A DNA stretch of 64,000 nt, from assembly GCF_001245615.1 (NCBI RefSeq), contig NZ_CWKH01000001.1, positions 744,001-808,000 of the forward strand, given 5' to 3'. Below are positions 9,082 to 17,391 of the stretch, in pieces (the first letter of the stretch is position 1; every line of letters starts with the position of its first letter). Both the position numbers and the translations under genes were made by a program. This DNA comes from Mycolicibacterium neworleansense (lineage in GTDB: Bacteria; Actinomycetota; Actinomycetes; Mycobacteriales; Mycobacteriaceae). Below the pieces are notes generated by a model, which was not told the origin of the DNA, ran no database searches, and worked only from the letters and a program-made list of their open reading frames with translations.

Positions 9082-9585
9082 TCAGCCGACAGAGGACAGC
9101 AAGGCCATGGCCGATCCCTTGGAGATCTGCCAGCCGGTCGGGCTCGGGCCCGCCACGAACTGGATGTTCTGGGTGGCGGTGCCGCCGGTGGCCGAGGTGG
9201 CGGTGACATCGGCATACGCCACGCCGCCCTGGTCGTCGATGTTGGCGATGTTGAAGGTGAGCGGGAACTTCCCTTCAGCCGCGGCCCGGTTGTAGGCGCG
9301 GTCCGCCGCGATGCTCTCGATGCGACCGATACCGCCCTGGATGTAGGGGGCCTTGCCGCTGAACGAGCCACCACTGGCGAGTGCCTGCAGCGTCTGCACC
9401 AGCGGCGTCGCCAGGTCCGGTGCAGGCGTGGCCGGCATCGGCGCGCCGAACACAACCGGCTGGATGGCCGGGGTGGCCGACATGCCGCTGGATGCAATAG
9501 AAGTCACACCCGCCGCTGCTCCGCCCACCACGGCGGCGGCTGCAGCTGCGGTGATAAAGCCGGTAACGAGGGTTTTCGGGGTCAC
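9082..9585 (-). CDS. Secreted MTB12 (CFP-2)-like protein
   Basis: A 167-residue exported protein with a hydrophobic Ala/Val-rich signal peptide (residues 5-35). After it, IQPVVFGAPMPATPAPDLATPLVQTLQAL and GKFPLTFNIANIDDQGGVAYADVTATS follow the pattern of the low-molecular-weight antigen MTB12 (Rv2376c), including the ending WQISKGSAMALLSS. It starts with GTG preceded by AAAGGACA. It heads a minus-strand operon with lppK and the DUF503 gene, divergent from mpa. Confidence 0.85.
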   Translation of the reverse strand: MTPKTLVTGFITAAAAAAVVGGAAAGVTSIASSGMSATPAIQPVVFGAPMPATPAPDLATPLVQTLQALASGGSFSGKAPYIQGGIGRIESIAADRAYNRAAAEGKFPLTFNIANIDDQGGVAYADVTATSATGGTATQNIQFVAGPSPTGWQISKGSAMALLSSVG

Positions 9586-9687
9586 GACTGTCCTTTCGAT
9601 CGGACCAACTGAACTTAGAGGCTAACAGTGGTGCTGGTGTGTCTAGTTCCTAGAGCGCACACAATGGCTGAATCGCCGGTAGCGTTG

Positions 9688-9708
9688 AAGTTGTTACTGC
9701 ACCAACTT
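9688..9708. promoter_or_regulatory. Inverted repeat in the MTB12-like/mpa divergent region
   Basis: AAGTTG (9688-9693) and CAACTT (9703-9708) are inverted arms around a 9-nt spacer, about 22 bp upstream of the mpa start. The spacing suits a dimeric regulator, but no binder is evident. The rest of the 145-bp gap (9586-9730) contains the mpa ribosome binding site GGGAGGGAG and nothing else I can assign. Confidence 0.35.
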
Positions 9709-9730
9709 GCGGTGCGGGAGGGAGCGCAAT

Positions 9731-11572
9731 ATGAGTGAGTCAGAGCGTTCGGAGGGCCATGCCGAGAGTTTCTCGGCGGGGTTCTCGCAGCCCATGTCCA
9801 GCGATGATGCCGCCGAGCTGGAATCGCTGCGCCGGGAGGCTGCGGTTCTGCGTGAGCAACTGGAAAACGCGGTAGGGCCCCAGAGCGGACTGCGCAGTGC
9901 GCGCGACGTCCACCAGCTCGAAGCGCGGATCGACTCGCTCGCGTCGCGCAATGCCAAGCTCATGGACACCCTCAAAGAAGCCCGTCAGCAGCTGCTCGCC
10001 CTGCGCGAGGAGGTCGACCGGCTGGGCCAGCCGCCCAGCGGCTACGGCGTCCTGCTGGGCACCCACGAGGACGACACCGTCGACGTGTTCACCTCGGGCC
10101 GCAAGATGCGACTCACCTGCTCGCCCAACATCGAGACCGCCACGCTCAAGCAGGGCCAGACGGTCCGCCTCAACGAGGCGCTCACCGTGGTCGAGGCAGG
10201 CAACTTCGAATCGGTCGGCGAGATCAGCACGTTGCGTGAAATCCTGGCCGACGGTCACCGGGCCCTGGTGGTCGGGCATGCCGACGAGGAGCGCATCGTC
10301 TGGCTGGCCGAGCCGCTGATCGCGGCCGCCGACCTGCCCGAGGGCTACGAGGGCGCGCTCGACGACAACCGGCCGCGCAAGCTGCGCCCCGGCGATTCGC
10401 TGCTGGTCGACACCAAGGCCGGCTACGCCTTCGAGCGCATCCCCAAGGCCGAGGTCGAGGACCTGGTGCTCGAAGAGGTGCCCGATGTCAGCTACAACGA
10501 CATCGGTGGCCTAGGCCGCCAGATCGAGCAGATCCGCGATGCCGTTGAGCTGCCCTTCCTGCACAAGGAGCTCTACCGCGAGTACTCGCTGCGTCCGCCC
10601 AAGGGCGTGCTGCTCTACGGTCCGCCCGGTTGCGGTAAGACGCTGATCGCCAAGGCGGTGGCGAACTCGCTGGCCAAGAAGATGGCCGAGGTTCGTGGCG
10701 ACGACGCCCGCGAGGCGAAGAGCTACTTCCTCAACATCAAGGGCCCCGAGCTGCTCAACAAATTCGTCGGTGAGACCGAGCGTCACATCCGGCTGATCTT
10801 CCAGCGCGCCCGTGAGAAGGCGTCCGAGGGCACCCCGGTGATCGTGTTCTTCGACGAGATGGACTCGATCTTCCGCACCCGCGGCACCGGCGTCAGCTCC
10901 GACGTCGAGACAACCGTTGTGCCGCAGTTGCTTTCGGAGATCGACGGTGTGGAAGGGCTCGAGAACGTCATCGTCATCGGCGCCTCCAACCGCGAGGACA
11001 TGATCGACCCGGCGATCCTGCGGCCCGGCCGCCTGGACGTCAAGATCAAGATCGAGCGGCCAGACGCCGAGTCGGCACAGGACATCTTCAGCAAGTACCT
11101 GACCGAGGACCTGCCGGTCCACGCCGACGATCTCGCCGAGTTCGGCGACGACCGCGCCTTGACGATCAAGACGATGATCGAGAAGGTCGTGGACCGCATG
11201 TACGCCGAGATCGACGACAACCGGTTCCTGGAAGTCACCTACGCCAACGGTGACAAAGAAGTCATGTACTTCAAGGACTTCAACTCCGGCGCCATGATCC
11301 AGAACGTCGTCGACCGGGCGAAGAAGAACGCCATCAAGAGCGTGCTGGAGACCGGTCAGCCCGGTCTGCGCATCCAGCACCTGTTGGATTCGATCGTCGA
11401 CGAGTTCGCCGAGAACGAGGACCTGCCCAACACCACCAATCCCGATGACTGGGCCCGTATCTCGGGCAAGAAGGGCGAACGGATCGTCTACATCCGCACG
11501 CTCGTCACCGGCAAGAGTTCGTCGGCCAGCCGTGCGATCGACACCGAGTCGAACCTGGGCCAGTACCTCTAG
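9731..11572 (+). CDS. mpa: Proteasome-associated AAA+ ATPase Mpa (ARC)
   Basis: Mpa forms a hexameric ring that binds Pup, unfolds pupylated proteins and feeds them to the 20S proteasome. Order in the 613-residue product: N-terminal coiled coil that captures Pup (about residues 25-105), tandem OB folds (about 105-240), AAA+ domain with Walker A GPPGCGKT (297-304), Walker [10 protein letters not shown] (about 372) and the C-terminal proteasome-docking tail GQYL. The ATG at 9731 follows GGGAGGGAG; the upstream TTG at 9707 is rejected. In contrast to the compact arrangement of many actinobacteria, dop lies 9 kb downstream behind inserted genes. Confidence 0.97.
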   Translation: MSESERSEGHAESFSAGFSQPMSSDDAAELESLRREAAVLREQLENAVGPQSGLRSARDVHQLEARIDSLASRNAKLMDTLKEARQQLLALREEVDRLGQPPSGYGVLLGTHEDDTVDVFTSGRKMRLTCSPNIETATLKQGQTVRLNEALTVVEAGNFESVGEISTLREILADGHRALVVGHADEERIVWLAEPLIAAADLPEGYEGALDDNRPRKLRPGDSLLVDTKAGYAFERIPKAEVEDLVLEEVPDVSYNDIGGLGRQIEQIRDAVELPFLHKELYREYSLRPPKGVLLYGPPGCGKTLIAKAVANSLAKKMAEVRGDDAREAKSYFLNIKGPELLNKFVGETERHIRLIFQRAREKASEGTPVIVFFDEMDSIFRTRGTGVSSDVETTVVPQLLSEIDGVEGLENVIVIGASNREDMIDPAILRPGRLDVKIKIERPDAESAQDIFSKYLTEDLPVHADDLAEFGDDRALTIKTMIEKVVDRMYAEIDDNRFLEVTYANGDKEVMYFKDFNSGAMIQNVVDRAKKNAIKSVLETGQPGLRIQHLLDSIVDEFAENEDLPNTTNPDDWARISGKKGERIVYIRTLVTGKSSSASRAIDTESNLGQYL

Positions 11573-11625
11573 GCGCGTAGCCGAATCGGCACCCGCCCAG
11601 GCGGCGTCGGTGGCAGCATGGAGCT

Positions 11626-12123
11626 GTGACCACACCGGCGCTGTCCTGGGACGTGGTGTCCGTCGACAAGCCCGACGACCTCAACGTCGTCATCGGGCAG
11701 GCGCACTTCATCAAGACGGTGGAGGACCTGCACGAGGCCATGGTCGGCGTCAGCCCATCGTTGCGGTTCGGGCTGGCCTTCTGCGAGGCGTCCGGTCCGC
11801 GCCTGGTGCGCCGCAGCGGCAACGACCCCGAGCTGGTCGAGTTGGCCGTCGGCAATGCGCTGGCGATCGGTGCCGGGCACGTCTTCGTGATCTTCCTGCG
11901 TGACGGGTTCCCGGTGAACGTCCTCAACCCGGTCAAGGGCGTGCCCGAGGTCTGCTCGATCTACTGCGCGACCGCCAATCCGGTCGACGTCGTCGTCGCC
12001 GTCACGCCACTGGGCCGCGGCATCGCCGGTGTGATCGACGGGGAGTCGCCGCTGGGTGTCGAATCCGAGGATGACGTCACGGCACGACGGGATCTGTTGC
12101 GCGCGATCGGTTACAAACTCTGA
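11626..12123 (+). CDS. Adenosine-specific kinase family protein
   Basis: A 165-residue protein with the signature of the adenosine-specific kinase family known mainly from archaea: NVVIGQAHFIKTVEDLHEAM, RFGLAFCEASGPRLVRRSGND, AIGAGHVFVIFLRDGFPVNVLNPVKGVPEVC, CATANPVDVVVA and GRGIAGVIDG. The family name comes from a structural annotation, and kinase activity here is untested. The GTG at 11626 is the start. The last 13 bp overlap the convergent DUF418 gene. It is likely the second gene of the mpa transcription unit (53-bp gap). Confidence 0.85.
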   Translation: MTTPALSWDVVSVDKPDDLNVVIGQAHFIKTVEDLHEAMVGVSPSLRFGLAFCEASGPRLVRRSGNDPELVELAVGNALAIGAGHVFVIFLRDGFPVNVLNPVKGVPEVCSIYCATANPVDVVVAVTPLGRGIAGVIDGESPLGVESEDDVTARRDLLRAIGYKL

Positions 12124-13295
12124 CGCGTCAGGCCTCGGCCGTGTGGCGCCGGATGCGGGCCACGGGTGCGGTCGGCCAACGCCCGGTAGCTGGAGTTCCA
12201 CAGCCACTCAACCGGGCCCCGGCGGAACCGGCGTAGCCACAGGTGCGCGAAACACATCACGACCGCGACCACGACCAGGTAGACCGCCACCGTGACCGGT
12301 ACGCGTTCTGCCGTCGGCGTGGCGGCTGCCAGCCCGAAACCCCAGCCGTAGCAGATCGCCGATGCCAGCACGTTCTGTAACACGTAGCTGGACAACGCCA
12401 TCCGGCCGACCTCGGCCAACCGGCGTCCAGTCCATCCGGGTGTTGGGCGCTGAGCATAGAACTCGGCCACCACTGCCAGGATGCCCATCGAGACGAACGG
12501 CGCCACGCCGTAGCGGGCCAGGATCAATCCCGGGCCGCCGCCTGCGACCTCCAGCGCGATGTCGAGGGGTGCGGCCACCGCGAACCCCACCCACATCAGC
12601 CGTCGCCGCAACACGGCGCCATGTGCCTCCAGTACACCGGCGTGAAACAGTCTGGCTCCCAGCAGGAACAAGGCGATCGACATCGGGAAGATGAGTAGTG
12701 TCTCCAGCCGGAACAACAACACGTGGTCGAGCCGGAACGCCACCAGGTCCCAGAACGAGCCATCCGCATAGGGATTGGGGTCGAGTGGCCGGGACGAACC
12801 GGTGTCACCGGCCGCGCTGAGCAGGATGACGGTGATAGCGCTCAGCATCGCGATGTGCACGACCGCGGCGCACGCGATGATCCGGCGCTGTGCGCGCGGG
12901 CTGGTCACCAGCAGGTAGGACACAATCCAGCCGGTGATGGCATAGCCCGTCAGAACGTCGAACTCGGTGAACAACACGAAATGCACGATGCCGTCGACGA
13001 GCAGCAACATCGCCCGCCACGGGTAGCTGCCGGGCCACCGCAGGCCGGCGCGTAGCGCTGAACGTTGTTGCAGGGCAAGGCCGATCCCGAACATCACGGT
13101 GAGCAGGCCGAGGAACTTGCCCTGGGCGAGGACCTGCAGCGCGATCTCGACGGGTCGCCACGGTGAGTCCGGCGGGCCGTTGACGTAGCCGATCAGGCCC
13201 TCGGGATTGGTGAAGATCCAGATGTTGGTGCCGAGCGTGCCGAGGATCGCGATACCGCGCAGGACGTCCAGAGACTGCAGCCGGGTCGAGGACAT
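12111..13295 (-). CDS. DUF418 (YeiB-like) integral membrane protein
   Basis: A 394-residue polytopic protein with about nine or ten hydrophobic segments. It begins LQSLDVLRGIAILGTLGTNIWIF, the usual start of the YeiB/DUF418 family, and its C-terminal DUF418 part contains EVGRMALSSYVLQNVLASAICYGWGFGL. The acyltransferase-like DVLRG motif suggests kinship with membrane acyltransferases, but the activity is unknown. The ATG at 13295 is chosen; the frame open to 13985 runs antisense across the TetR gene. It is divergent from that TetR gene with an inverted repeat in between. Confidence 0.87.
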   Translation of the reverse strand: MSSTRLQSLDVLRGIAILGTLGTNIWIFTNPEGLIGYVNGPPDSPWRPVEIALQVLAQGKFLGLLTVMFGIGLALQQRSALRAGLRWPGSYPWRAMLLLVDGIVHFVLFTEFDVLTGYAITGWIVSYLLVTSPRAQRRIIACAAVVHIAMLSAITVILLSAAGDTGSSRPLDPNPYADGSFWDLVAFRLDHVLLFRLETLLIFPMSIALFLLGARLFHAGVLEAHGAVLRRRLMWVGFAVAAPLDIALEVAGGGPGLILARYGVAPFVSMGILAVVAEFYAQRPTPGWTGRRLAEVGRMALSSYVLQNVLASAICYGWGFGLAAATPTAERVPVTVAVYLVVVAVVMCFAHLWLRRFRRGPVEWLWNSSYRALADRTRGPHPAPHGRGLTRQSL

Positions 13296-13311
13296 GCTCG
13301 CGGACGCTACC

Positions 13312-13323
13312 ATACGAACGTAT
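13312..13323. promoter_or_regulatory. Candidate TetR operator between DUF418 and TetR genes
   Basis: ATACG-AA-CGTAT (13312-13323) is an inverted repeat within the 48-bp divergent gap, flanked by ACC on the left and TGGT on the right, which nearly extends the symmetry. Position suggests the adjacent TetR regulator controls both itself and the DUF418 gene. Confidence 0.6.
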
Positions 13324-13343
13324 TGGTCGCCTATGCTGAAGCC

Positions 13344-13901
13344 GTGAGCACGCCCTACGAGCGGATGGCCGATGCGGTGCTGCGTGTCCTGGTGGCCGAA
13401 GGCTTCGAAGGTGTCTCGGTCCGAAAAGTCGCCGCCCTGGCCGAGGTTTCGATTGGTGCGGTGCAACACCACTTTCCGACCAAGGACGCGATGCTGGCCG
13501 GTGCGATGGATCGCGCCTCGGCCCGGTTCCTGGCCCGGTTGGCGGAGTGCCTGACCGCGGAGATGACCGCGGCGCAGCGGCTCGAGACAATGGCCGTGGC
13601 CCTGGTGTGCCCGGACCCCGGTGATCGCGACATCAGTGTGGCCTGGCTCCTGCGGCTGGCCCGCGCCGCGGTCGACGAGCAGACCGCGATCCGGCACCGG
13701 CAGGACTGGATCCGGATGTCGCAATGGCTGGCCGAACTGATCGCTGCCGCCGCCCCTGGAGTAGATGCGCGGCAGGCCGCCGTCGAACTGCTGGCGCTGC
13801 TGGACGGGCTGGCCTGTTCGGTGGCCGTCGAGCCGGACCGGGTCAGTCCCGCGCTGGCCGAGCGGATCGCCCGGGAACATGTCAGGCGGTTGCTGAACTG
13901 A
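13344..13901 (+). CDS. TetR-family transcriptional regulator
   Basis: A 185-residue regulator. The N-terminal helix-turn-helix is ADAVLRVLVAEGFEGVSVRKVAALAEVSIGAVQHHFPTKDAMLAGAM (about residues 8-55); QHHFPTK is a TetR recognition-helix end of the BetI-like type. The ligand-binding domain ends LALLDGLACSVAVEPDRVSP, a frequent C-terminus of this group. The GTG at 13344 (VSTPYERM) is preferred to the TTG at 13323, which overlaps the operator. The 3' end overlaps the convergent LysR gene by 20 bp. Confidence 0.9.
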   Translation: MSTPYERMADAVLRVLVAEGFEGVSVRKVAALAEVSIGAVQHHFPTKDAMLAGAMDRASARFLARLAECLTAEMTAAQRLETMAVALVCPDPGDRDISVAWLLRLARAAVDEQTAIRHRQDWIRMSQWLAELIAAAAPGVDARQAAVELLALLDGLACSVAVEPDRVSPALAERIAREHVRRLLN

Positions 13902-14784
13902 TGTCCGCCGCGATCGTGCGCAACTCCTCCAGAACGGCAGCAACCGCGGGCCGGGTGGCTGCACCGGTGCGGGTGACGGCCTCAACCCGCCGTGCCACCG
14001 TGATGTCGGTGATCGGCAACCGCGCCAGATCGCGGGCCGGCCTCACGTAGCGGGGCATCAGGGCGATGCCGGCGCCGGCATGGACCAGCTCCTCCACCAC
14101 GCGGAAGTCGTTGATCCGCTGGGTGATTCGCGGATGGACACCGGACAGGATCGCAAGCGAGCTCAGCACGTCGTCGACCATCAACCCGCCTTCGACGCCA
14201 ATCCAGGGTTCGTCGGCCAGATCGGCCAGACGCACGTGATCGCGGCGCGCGAGTCGGTGCCCGGGCGGCAGGACGACGTCCAGTGGCTCCCTCAGCAGTT
14301 CGGTGGATTCGAACCGCGGGCCCCAGGAGGATGTGTCGCGCTCGTCGCGATGCACCACCACCACGTCGAAGTCCGCGAGTTGTGCCGGTGCCTGAGCGGC
14401 CGGAACGTCGATGTCGCGCCCGAGCACCTGAACCCCGTGCTCAGCCGCCCGGAGAAGCAACGGGGCCAGCAACATTGCCGCCCCGGACGGAAAGAATGAC
14501 ACGCTGACGGTGCCCCGTGGTGTGCTGCGGTAGGCGTCCATCTCGGCGCGGGCGCGGTCCAGGGCAGCCAACACGGCGTCGGCGTGGCCGACCAGCACCT
14601 GCCCGGCGTCGGTCAGGCGCACTCGTCTGCCGTCGGGTTCGATCAGTGTGACGCCGGCCTCGCGTTGCAGGATCTTCAGCTGCTGGGAAACGGCGGAGGG
14701 GGTCATGGACAGCACCTGGGCCACCGCGGCGACCGTGCCGTGGTCGGCCAGTTCACGCAGCATCCGCAAGCGACCGGCATCCAT
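13882..14784 (-). CDS. LysR-family transcriptional regulator
   Basis: A 300-residue regulator: MDAGRLRMLRELADHGTVAAVAQVLSMTPSAVSQQLKILQREAGVTLIEPDGRRVRLTDAG in sequence order is the LysR DNA-binding domain (1-60), followed by the effector domain. It is divergent from an EamA exporter, the usual arrangement for a regulator of an export gene, with a 15-bp palindrome in the 72-bp gap. The inducer is unknown. Confidence 0.92.
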   Translation of the reverse strand: MDAGRLRMLRELADHGTVAAVAQVLSMTPSAVSQQLKILQREAGVTLIEPDGRRVRLTDAGQVLVGHADAVLAALDRARAEMDAYRSTPRGTVSVSFFPSGAAMLLAPLLLRAAEHGVQVLGRDIDVPAAQAPAQLADFDVVVVHRDERDTSSWGPRFESTELLREPLDVVLPPGHRLARRDHVRLADLADEPWIGVEGGLMVDDVLSSLAILSGVHPRITQRINDFRVVEELVHAGAGIALMPRYVRPARDLARLPITDITVARRVEAVTRTGAATRPAVAAVLEELRTIAADISSATA

Positions 14785-14794
14785 GAAGTAATCC

Positions 14795-14809
14795 TACATA
14801 TAATATGTA
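14795..14809. promoter_or_regulatory. Palindrome in the LysR/EamA divergent promoter
   Basis: TACATATAATATGTA is a 15-bp perfect inverted repeat around a central A (14802), strikingly AT-rich for this genome. It begins 11 bp upstream of the LysR start and fits a LysR-type T-N-A operator or a promoter region shared by both genes. Confidence 0.6.
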
Positions 14810-14856
14810 AAAACATTAGCTTGACTGAAAGATCGGAGGACAACAACGCTGGTCGT

Positions 14857-16107
14857 ATGACCCCACGCTCCACGGACCTGTGCCTACTCGCGGTTGCCGT
14901 GATGTGGGGCTCGAGCTATCTGGCCACCAAGGAGATCGCCACGCCCGAAACGGTTTTCGGGCTTCTGGTGGTGCGGTTTGCCCTTGCCGCTGTGGTGCTG
15001 GTCGCTATGCTGTGCCGGCGGTTGACGGGATTGACCCGCGCCGAGGTGGCCTCGGGGGTGGTCGGCGGCATATTGCTGGCGGCCGTCTGTGTCTCGGAAA
15101 CCTATGGCGTGACAATGACATCGGCGTCCAACGCCGGTCTGATCATGGCGCTCACGATCGTGGTCACGCCCATGATCCAACGCCACCGGGTCGGTGGTCG
15201 TTTCTATCTTGCGGCGATGCTCGCGGTGATCGGTTGTGCGTTGCTGACCCAGTCCGGCGGGCTGAGTGCTCCGCGGATGGGCGACATGGTGATCATGGTC
15301 GCCGCGCTGCTGCGCGCGGTGCATGTCACGGTCATGGCGCGGTTGTCGGCAGGGCATGAGAACGACTCGGCGCGAACCACTTTGGTGCAGCTGGCCACTG
15401 TGGCTGCGGTGGCGCTCGTCCTGTGTGCGATGACGGGTCAATCGGTACCTGCGATGACGGCAACCTACGACACGTCCGACTGGATCGTCATCGGGTATCT
15501 GGCGTTGGCCTGCACGGTGTTCGCGTTCCTGGTCCAGTTGCGGGCACTGACCACGACCAGCCCGGCCCGGGTCAGTCTGCTGGTGGGCACCGAACCGTTG
15601 TGGGCGGCCATCATCGGTGTCACCGTGGCCGGCGATCCCGTCACCGCCGCCGGAATCACCGGGGCCGCTCTGGTGATCGCCGGCACGACCTGGGGACGGG
15701 CGGTGCTGACGCCACCGGCTTCAGCGTCGCTCCAACTCCAGGTATGCGTCCCGCCCGGCCAGGCTGACCGCGACGTCGGCGACAAGTGGGTCGAAGAACC
15801 GTTCGCGGTACAGCGGATCGACGCTCGTGCTCACGGTGAAGTACAGCCCGGAGAGCACCGCCACGAACAACGACATGTGCACCATGGTCTGGGGAACGGG
15901 AATCGAGATGCCGAACCAGGTTCCGGCGCAGGGCGGTTCGCCGGTTTGACACCCGGTCTCGGCCGCCCACAGCACGATGACGTCGTCCGGGATGGCGATG
16001 ATGCCCAGCGCCAGGAAGAACGCGAACAGTCCGGTGGTGAACAACACCACCTGAATAGCCTGGGACACCACCATCACCGCCACCACGTTGAACTGTTCGG
16101 CGCGTGA
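14857..16107 (+). CDS. EamA-family (DMT) exporter with an unusual read-through tail
   Basis: Residues 1-290 form a ten-helix drug/metabolite transporter with two EamA repeats: LLAVAVMWGSSYLATKEIATPETVFGLLVVRF opens repeat one and the ending LVGTEPLWAAIIGVTVAGDPVTAAGITGAALVIAGTTWG closes repeat two. The family normally stops here, but no stop occurs until 16107, adding about 126 hydrophilic, His/Gln-rich residues encoded antisense to the convergent membrane gene. A lost stop or a 1-base indel near 15,700 is likely; a TGA lies in another frame at 15706-15708. The ATG at 14857 is chosen by homology; a GGAGGA lies rather far (16 nt) upstream. The substrate is unknown. Confidence 0.75.
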   Translation: MTPRSTDLCLLAVAVMWGSSYLATKEIATPETVFGLLVVRFALAAVVLVAMLCRRLTGLTRAEVASGVVGGILLAAVCVSETYGVTMTSASNAGLIMALTIVVTPMIQRHRVGGRFYLAAMLAVIGCALLTQSGGLSAPRMGDMVIMVAALLRAVHVTVMARLSAGHENDSARTTLVQLATVAAVALVLCAMTGQSVPAMTATYDTSDWIVIGYLALACTVFAFLVQLRALTTTSPARVSLLVGTEPLWAAIIGVTVAGDPVTAAGITGAALVIAGTTWGRAVLTPPASASLQLQVCVPPGQADRDVGDKWVEEPFAVQRIDARAHGEVQPGEHRHEQRHVHHGLGNGNRDAEPGSGAGRFAGLTPGLGRPQHDDVVRDGDDAQRQEEREQSGGEQHHLNSLGHHHHRHHVELFGA

Positions 16108-16941
16108 CAGCGGGGTGCGGTGCGGACGGTGGCCGGCGTGCACCGACAGCGGCGTGCCGGCCAGCAACACGGCCGGCTCGCTGGGCCCGGCACGATCCTC
16201 GCGCAAGGCCCGCACCTCGTCTCGGATCGTGGCCACCATGAAGGCGATCGCGATCACGGCCAGGAAGCCGATCGTCTGCCACAGCCGTTGCCGGGGCATC
16301 CGCGCCGAGAGCTGCCACAGCTCTCCGGTGAAATACACCACCACCGTCAGCATCAGCAGGGGCAGCGCGCGACTCATCAAGGTGCCCAGCGCTCCCAACT
16401 GCAGCCAGGCGAACCGGAACGCCCACAACGCGATCGAGCCGAAACCGACGTAGGTCAACCACACCACGAGCAACGCGACGAGAGCGAACGCAGCGGCCTC
16501 GGCGGCGGCGATACCCGAGAAGCCACTGTCGGCGAATGGCAGGCCGAAGACGAACACGGCCATCACCAAGAGTGCTGCCGAGCGCCGGCCGGCCTCACCG
16601 CGCGTCGTGTCCGCCCGGTGCAGCAATTCGAGCACGAACGGGGCGACGAACAACAACAGCGCCAACACCCCGAGTTTGATTGCTGTTCCGATGCGTACGG
16701 CCGGCCCGGTGAGTTCGGCCAACAGCATGATCGATGCGATGAGCCCGCCCGCGGCGGCGACCATCGGCGCCGAGCGCTCAACTAGCGCGCGTGAGCGCAC
16801 CCTGCGCGTGAGCACCAGCGGAAGCCCGCGCTGAAGGAACCAGTCGTGCACACGGCGCATGTCGGCCACGGCGGTCATTGTGCTCGATCCCGAGGCGTGT
16901 GCGGTGATTTCCGGCGGAGTCGACTCGTCGCTGCGGATCAC
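15721..16941 (-). CDS. Multi-pass integral membrane protein, unknown family
   Basis: A 406-residue protein with about eight hydrophobic segments (for example AAAGGLIASIMLLAELTG, LGVLALLLFVAPFVLELL, LLMVAVFVFGLPF, LPLLMLTVVVYFTGELW, TIGFLAVIAIAFMVATI, VVLFTTGLFAFFLALGIIAI). I recognise no domain. The GTG at 16941 is the longest start; the ATG at 16878 (MTAVADMRRVHDWF) has a better ribosome binding site and may be the true one. Its 3' half is overlapped by the read-through tail of the EamA gene. Confidence 0.75.
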   Translation of the reverse strand: MIRSDESTPPEITAHASGSSTMTAVADMRRVHDWFLQRGLPLVLTRRVRSRALVERSAPMVAAAGGLIASIMLLAELTGPAVRIGTAIKLGVLALLLFVAPFVLELLHRADTTRGEAGRRSAALLVMAVFVFGLPFADSGFSGIAAAEAAAFALVALLVVWLTYVGFGSIALWAFRFAWLQLGALGTLMSRALPLLMLTVVVYFTGELWQLSARMPRQRLWQTIGFLAVIAIAFMVATIRDEVRALREDRAGPSEPAVLLAGTPLSVHAGHRPHRTPLSRAEQFNVVAVMVVSQAIQVVLFTTGLFAFFLALGIIAIPDDVIVLWAAETGCQTGEPPCAGTWFGISIPVPQTMVHMSLFVAVLSGLYFTVSTSVDPLYRERFFDPLVADVAVSLAGRDAYLELERR

Positions 16942-17391
16942 GTGGCGTTGCCCAGACTGCGGTGGCCGTGACCGCCCGAGGGGAGGAGTCGGGTGAAAAA
17001 TCTACGACCGTATTCGACGCCCTATTGAAATGCGGCTGCCAGCGATTATTAGACTTTTATTGGAATTTCGGGGCCCGGAGTGGCCGGCGAAATCTCGGCG
17101 GCGTGCGTTCGGTTTTGCTGTCGCCAGGCGCGTGGTGATGGGACGGGACGGCAGCCCTGAGGGTGGTACCGCCGCACCAATGTAACGTTTAGATAACGAC
17201 GCTAACACTTTTCTGAGATTGACGATTGGCGCGGTTATCGCAGGTAGAACGCAGTGCACGTTGACGGATTGCCACTCCTGGGGCGGTGTCGGAGCTTGAT
17301 CCGGGCTTGGCGGTGTGCTTACGTCGAGGGCGCCGATGGCTTGAAACTGACGATGATCGCTGAGAAGTTCGGTGGTGACTTTTAACTCGAT
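16942..17391. other. 450-bp AT-richer intergenic region before ectA
   Basis: No credible gene. The middle part (about 17,000-17,240) is clearly richer in A+T than its surroundings and probably holds the ectABCD promoter. It contains the GlnR-like box at 17182-17197 and half-sites GATAAC (17192) and GTTATC (17234) that match the palindrome between ectA and ectB. The minus-strand frames here have biased, arginine/serine-rich compositions without family resemblance. Confidence 0.6.
17182..17197 (+). promoter_or_regulatory. GlnR-like box upstream of ectA
   Basis: GTAAC-N6-ATAAC (17182-17197) nearly matches the actinobacterial GlnR consensus gTnAC-N6-GaAAC. GlnR is reported to repress ectABCD in Streptomyces coelicolor, so a nitrogen link is plausible. 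It lies 195 bp upstream of the ectA start; the assignment is by motif only. Confidence 0.4.

Noticed and set aside
10511..11635. Long minus-strand frame opposite mpa (374 codons)
   Set aside because: It is a codon-bias shadow of mpa: rich in Val, Asp, Gly and Leu without family motifs, and mpa is certain on the plus strand.
12111..13985. Longer DUF418 start up to 13985
   Set aside because: The extension is antisense to the TetR gene and the operator; the family start LQSLDVLRGI lies just after the ATG at 13295.
14300..14330. tRNA-like T-loop sequence (GGATTCGAACC)
   Set aside because: It lies inside the LysR coding sequence and no acceptor stem or cloverleaf can be drawn around it; a similar hit at about 46615 is inside the exonuclease gene.
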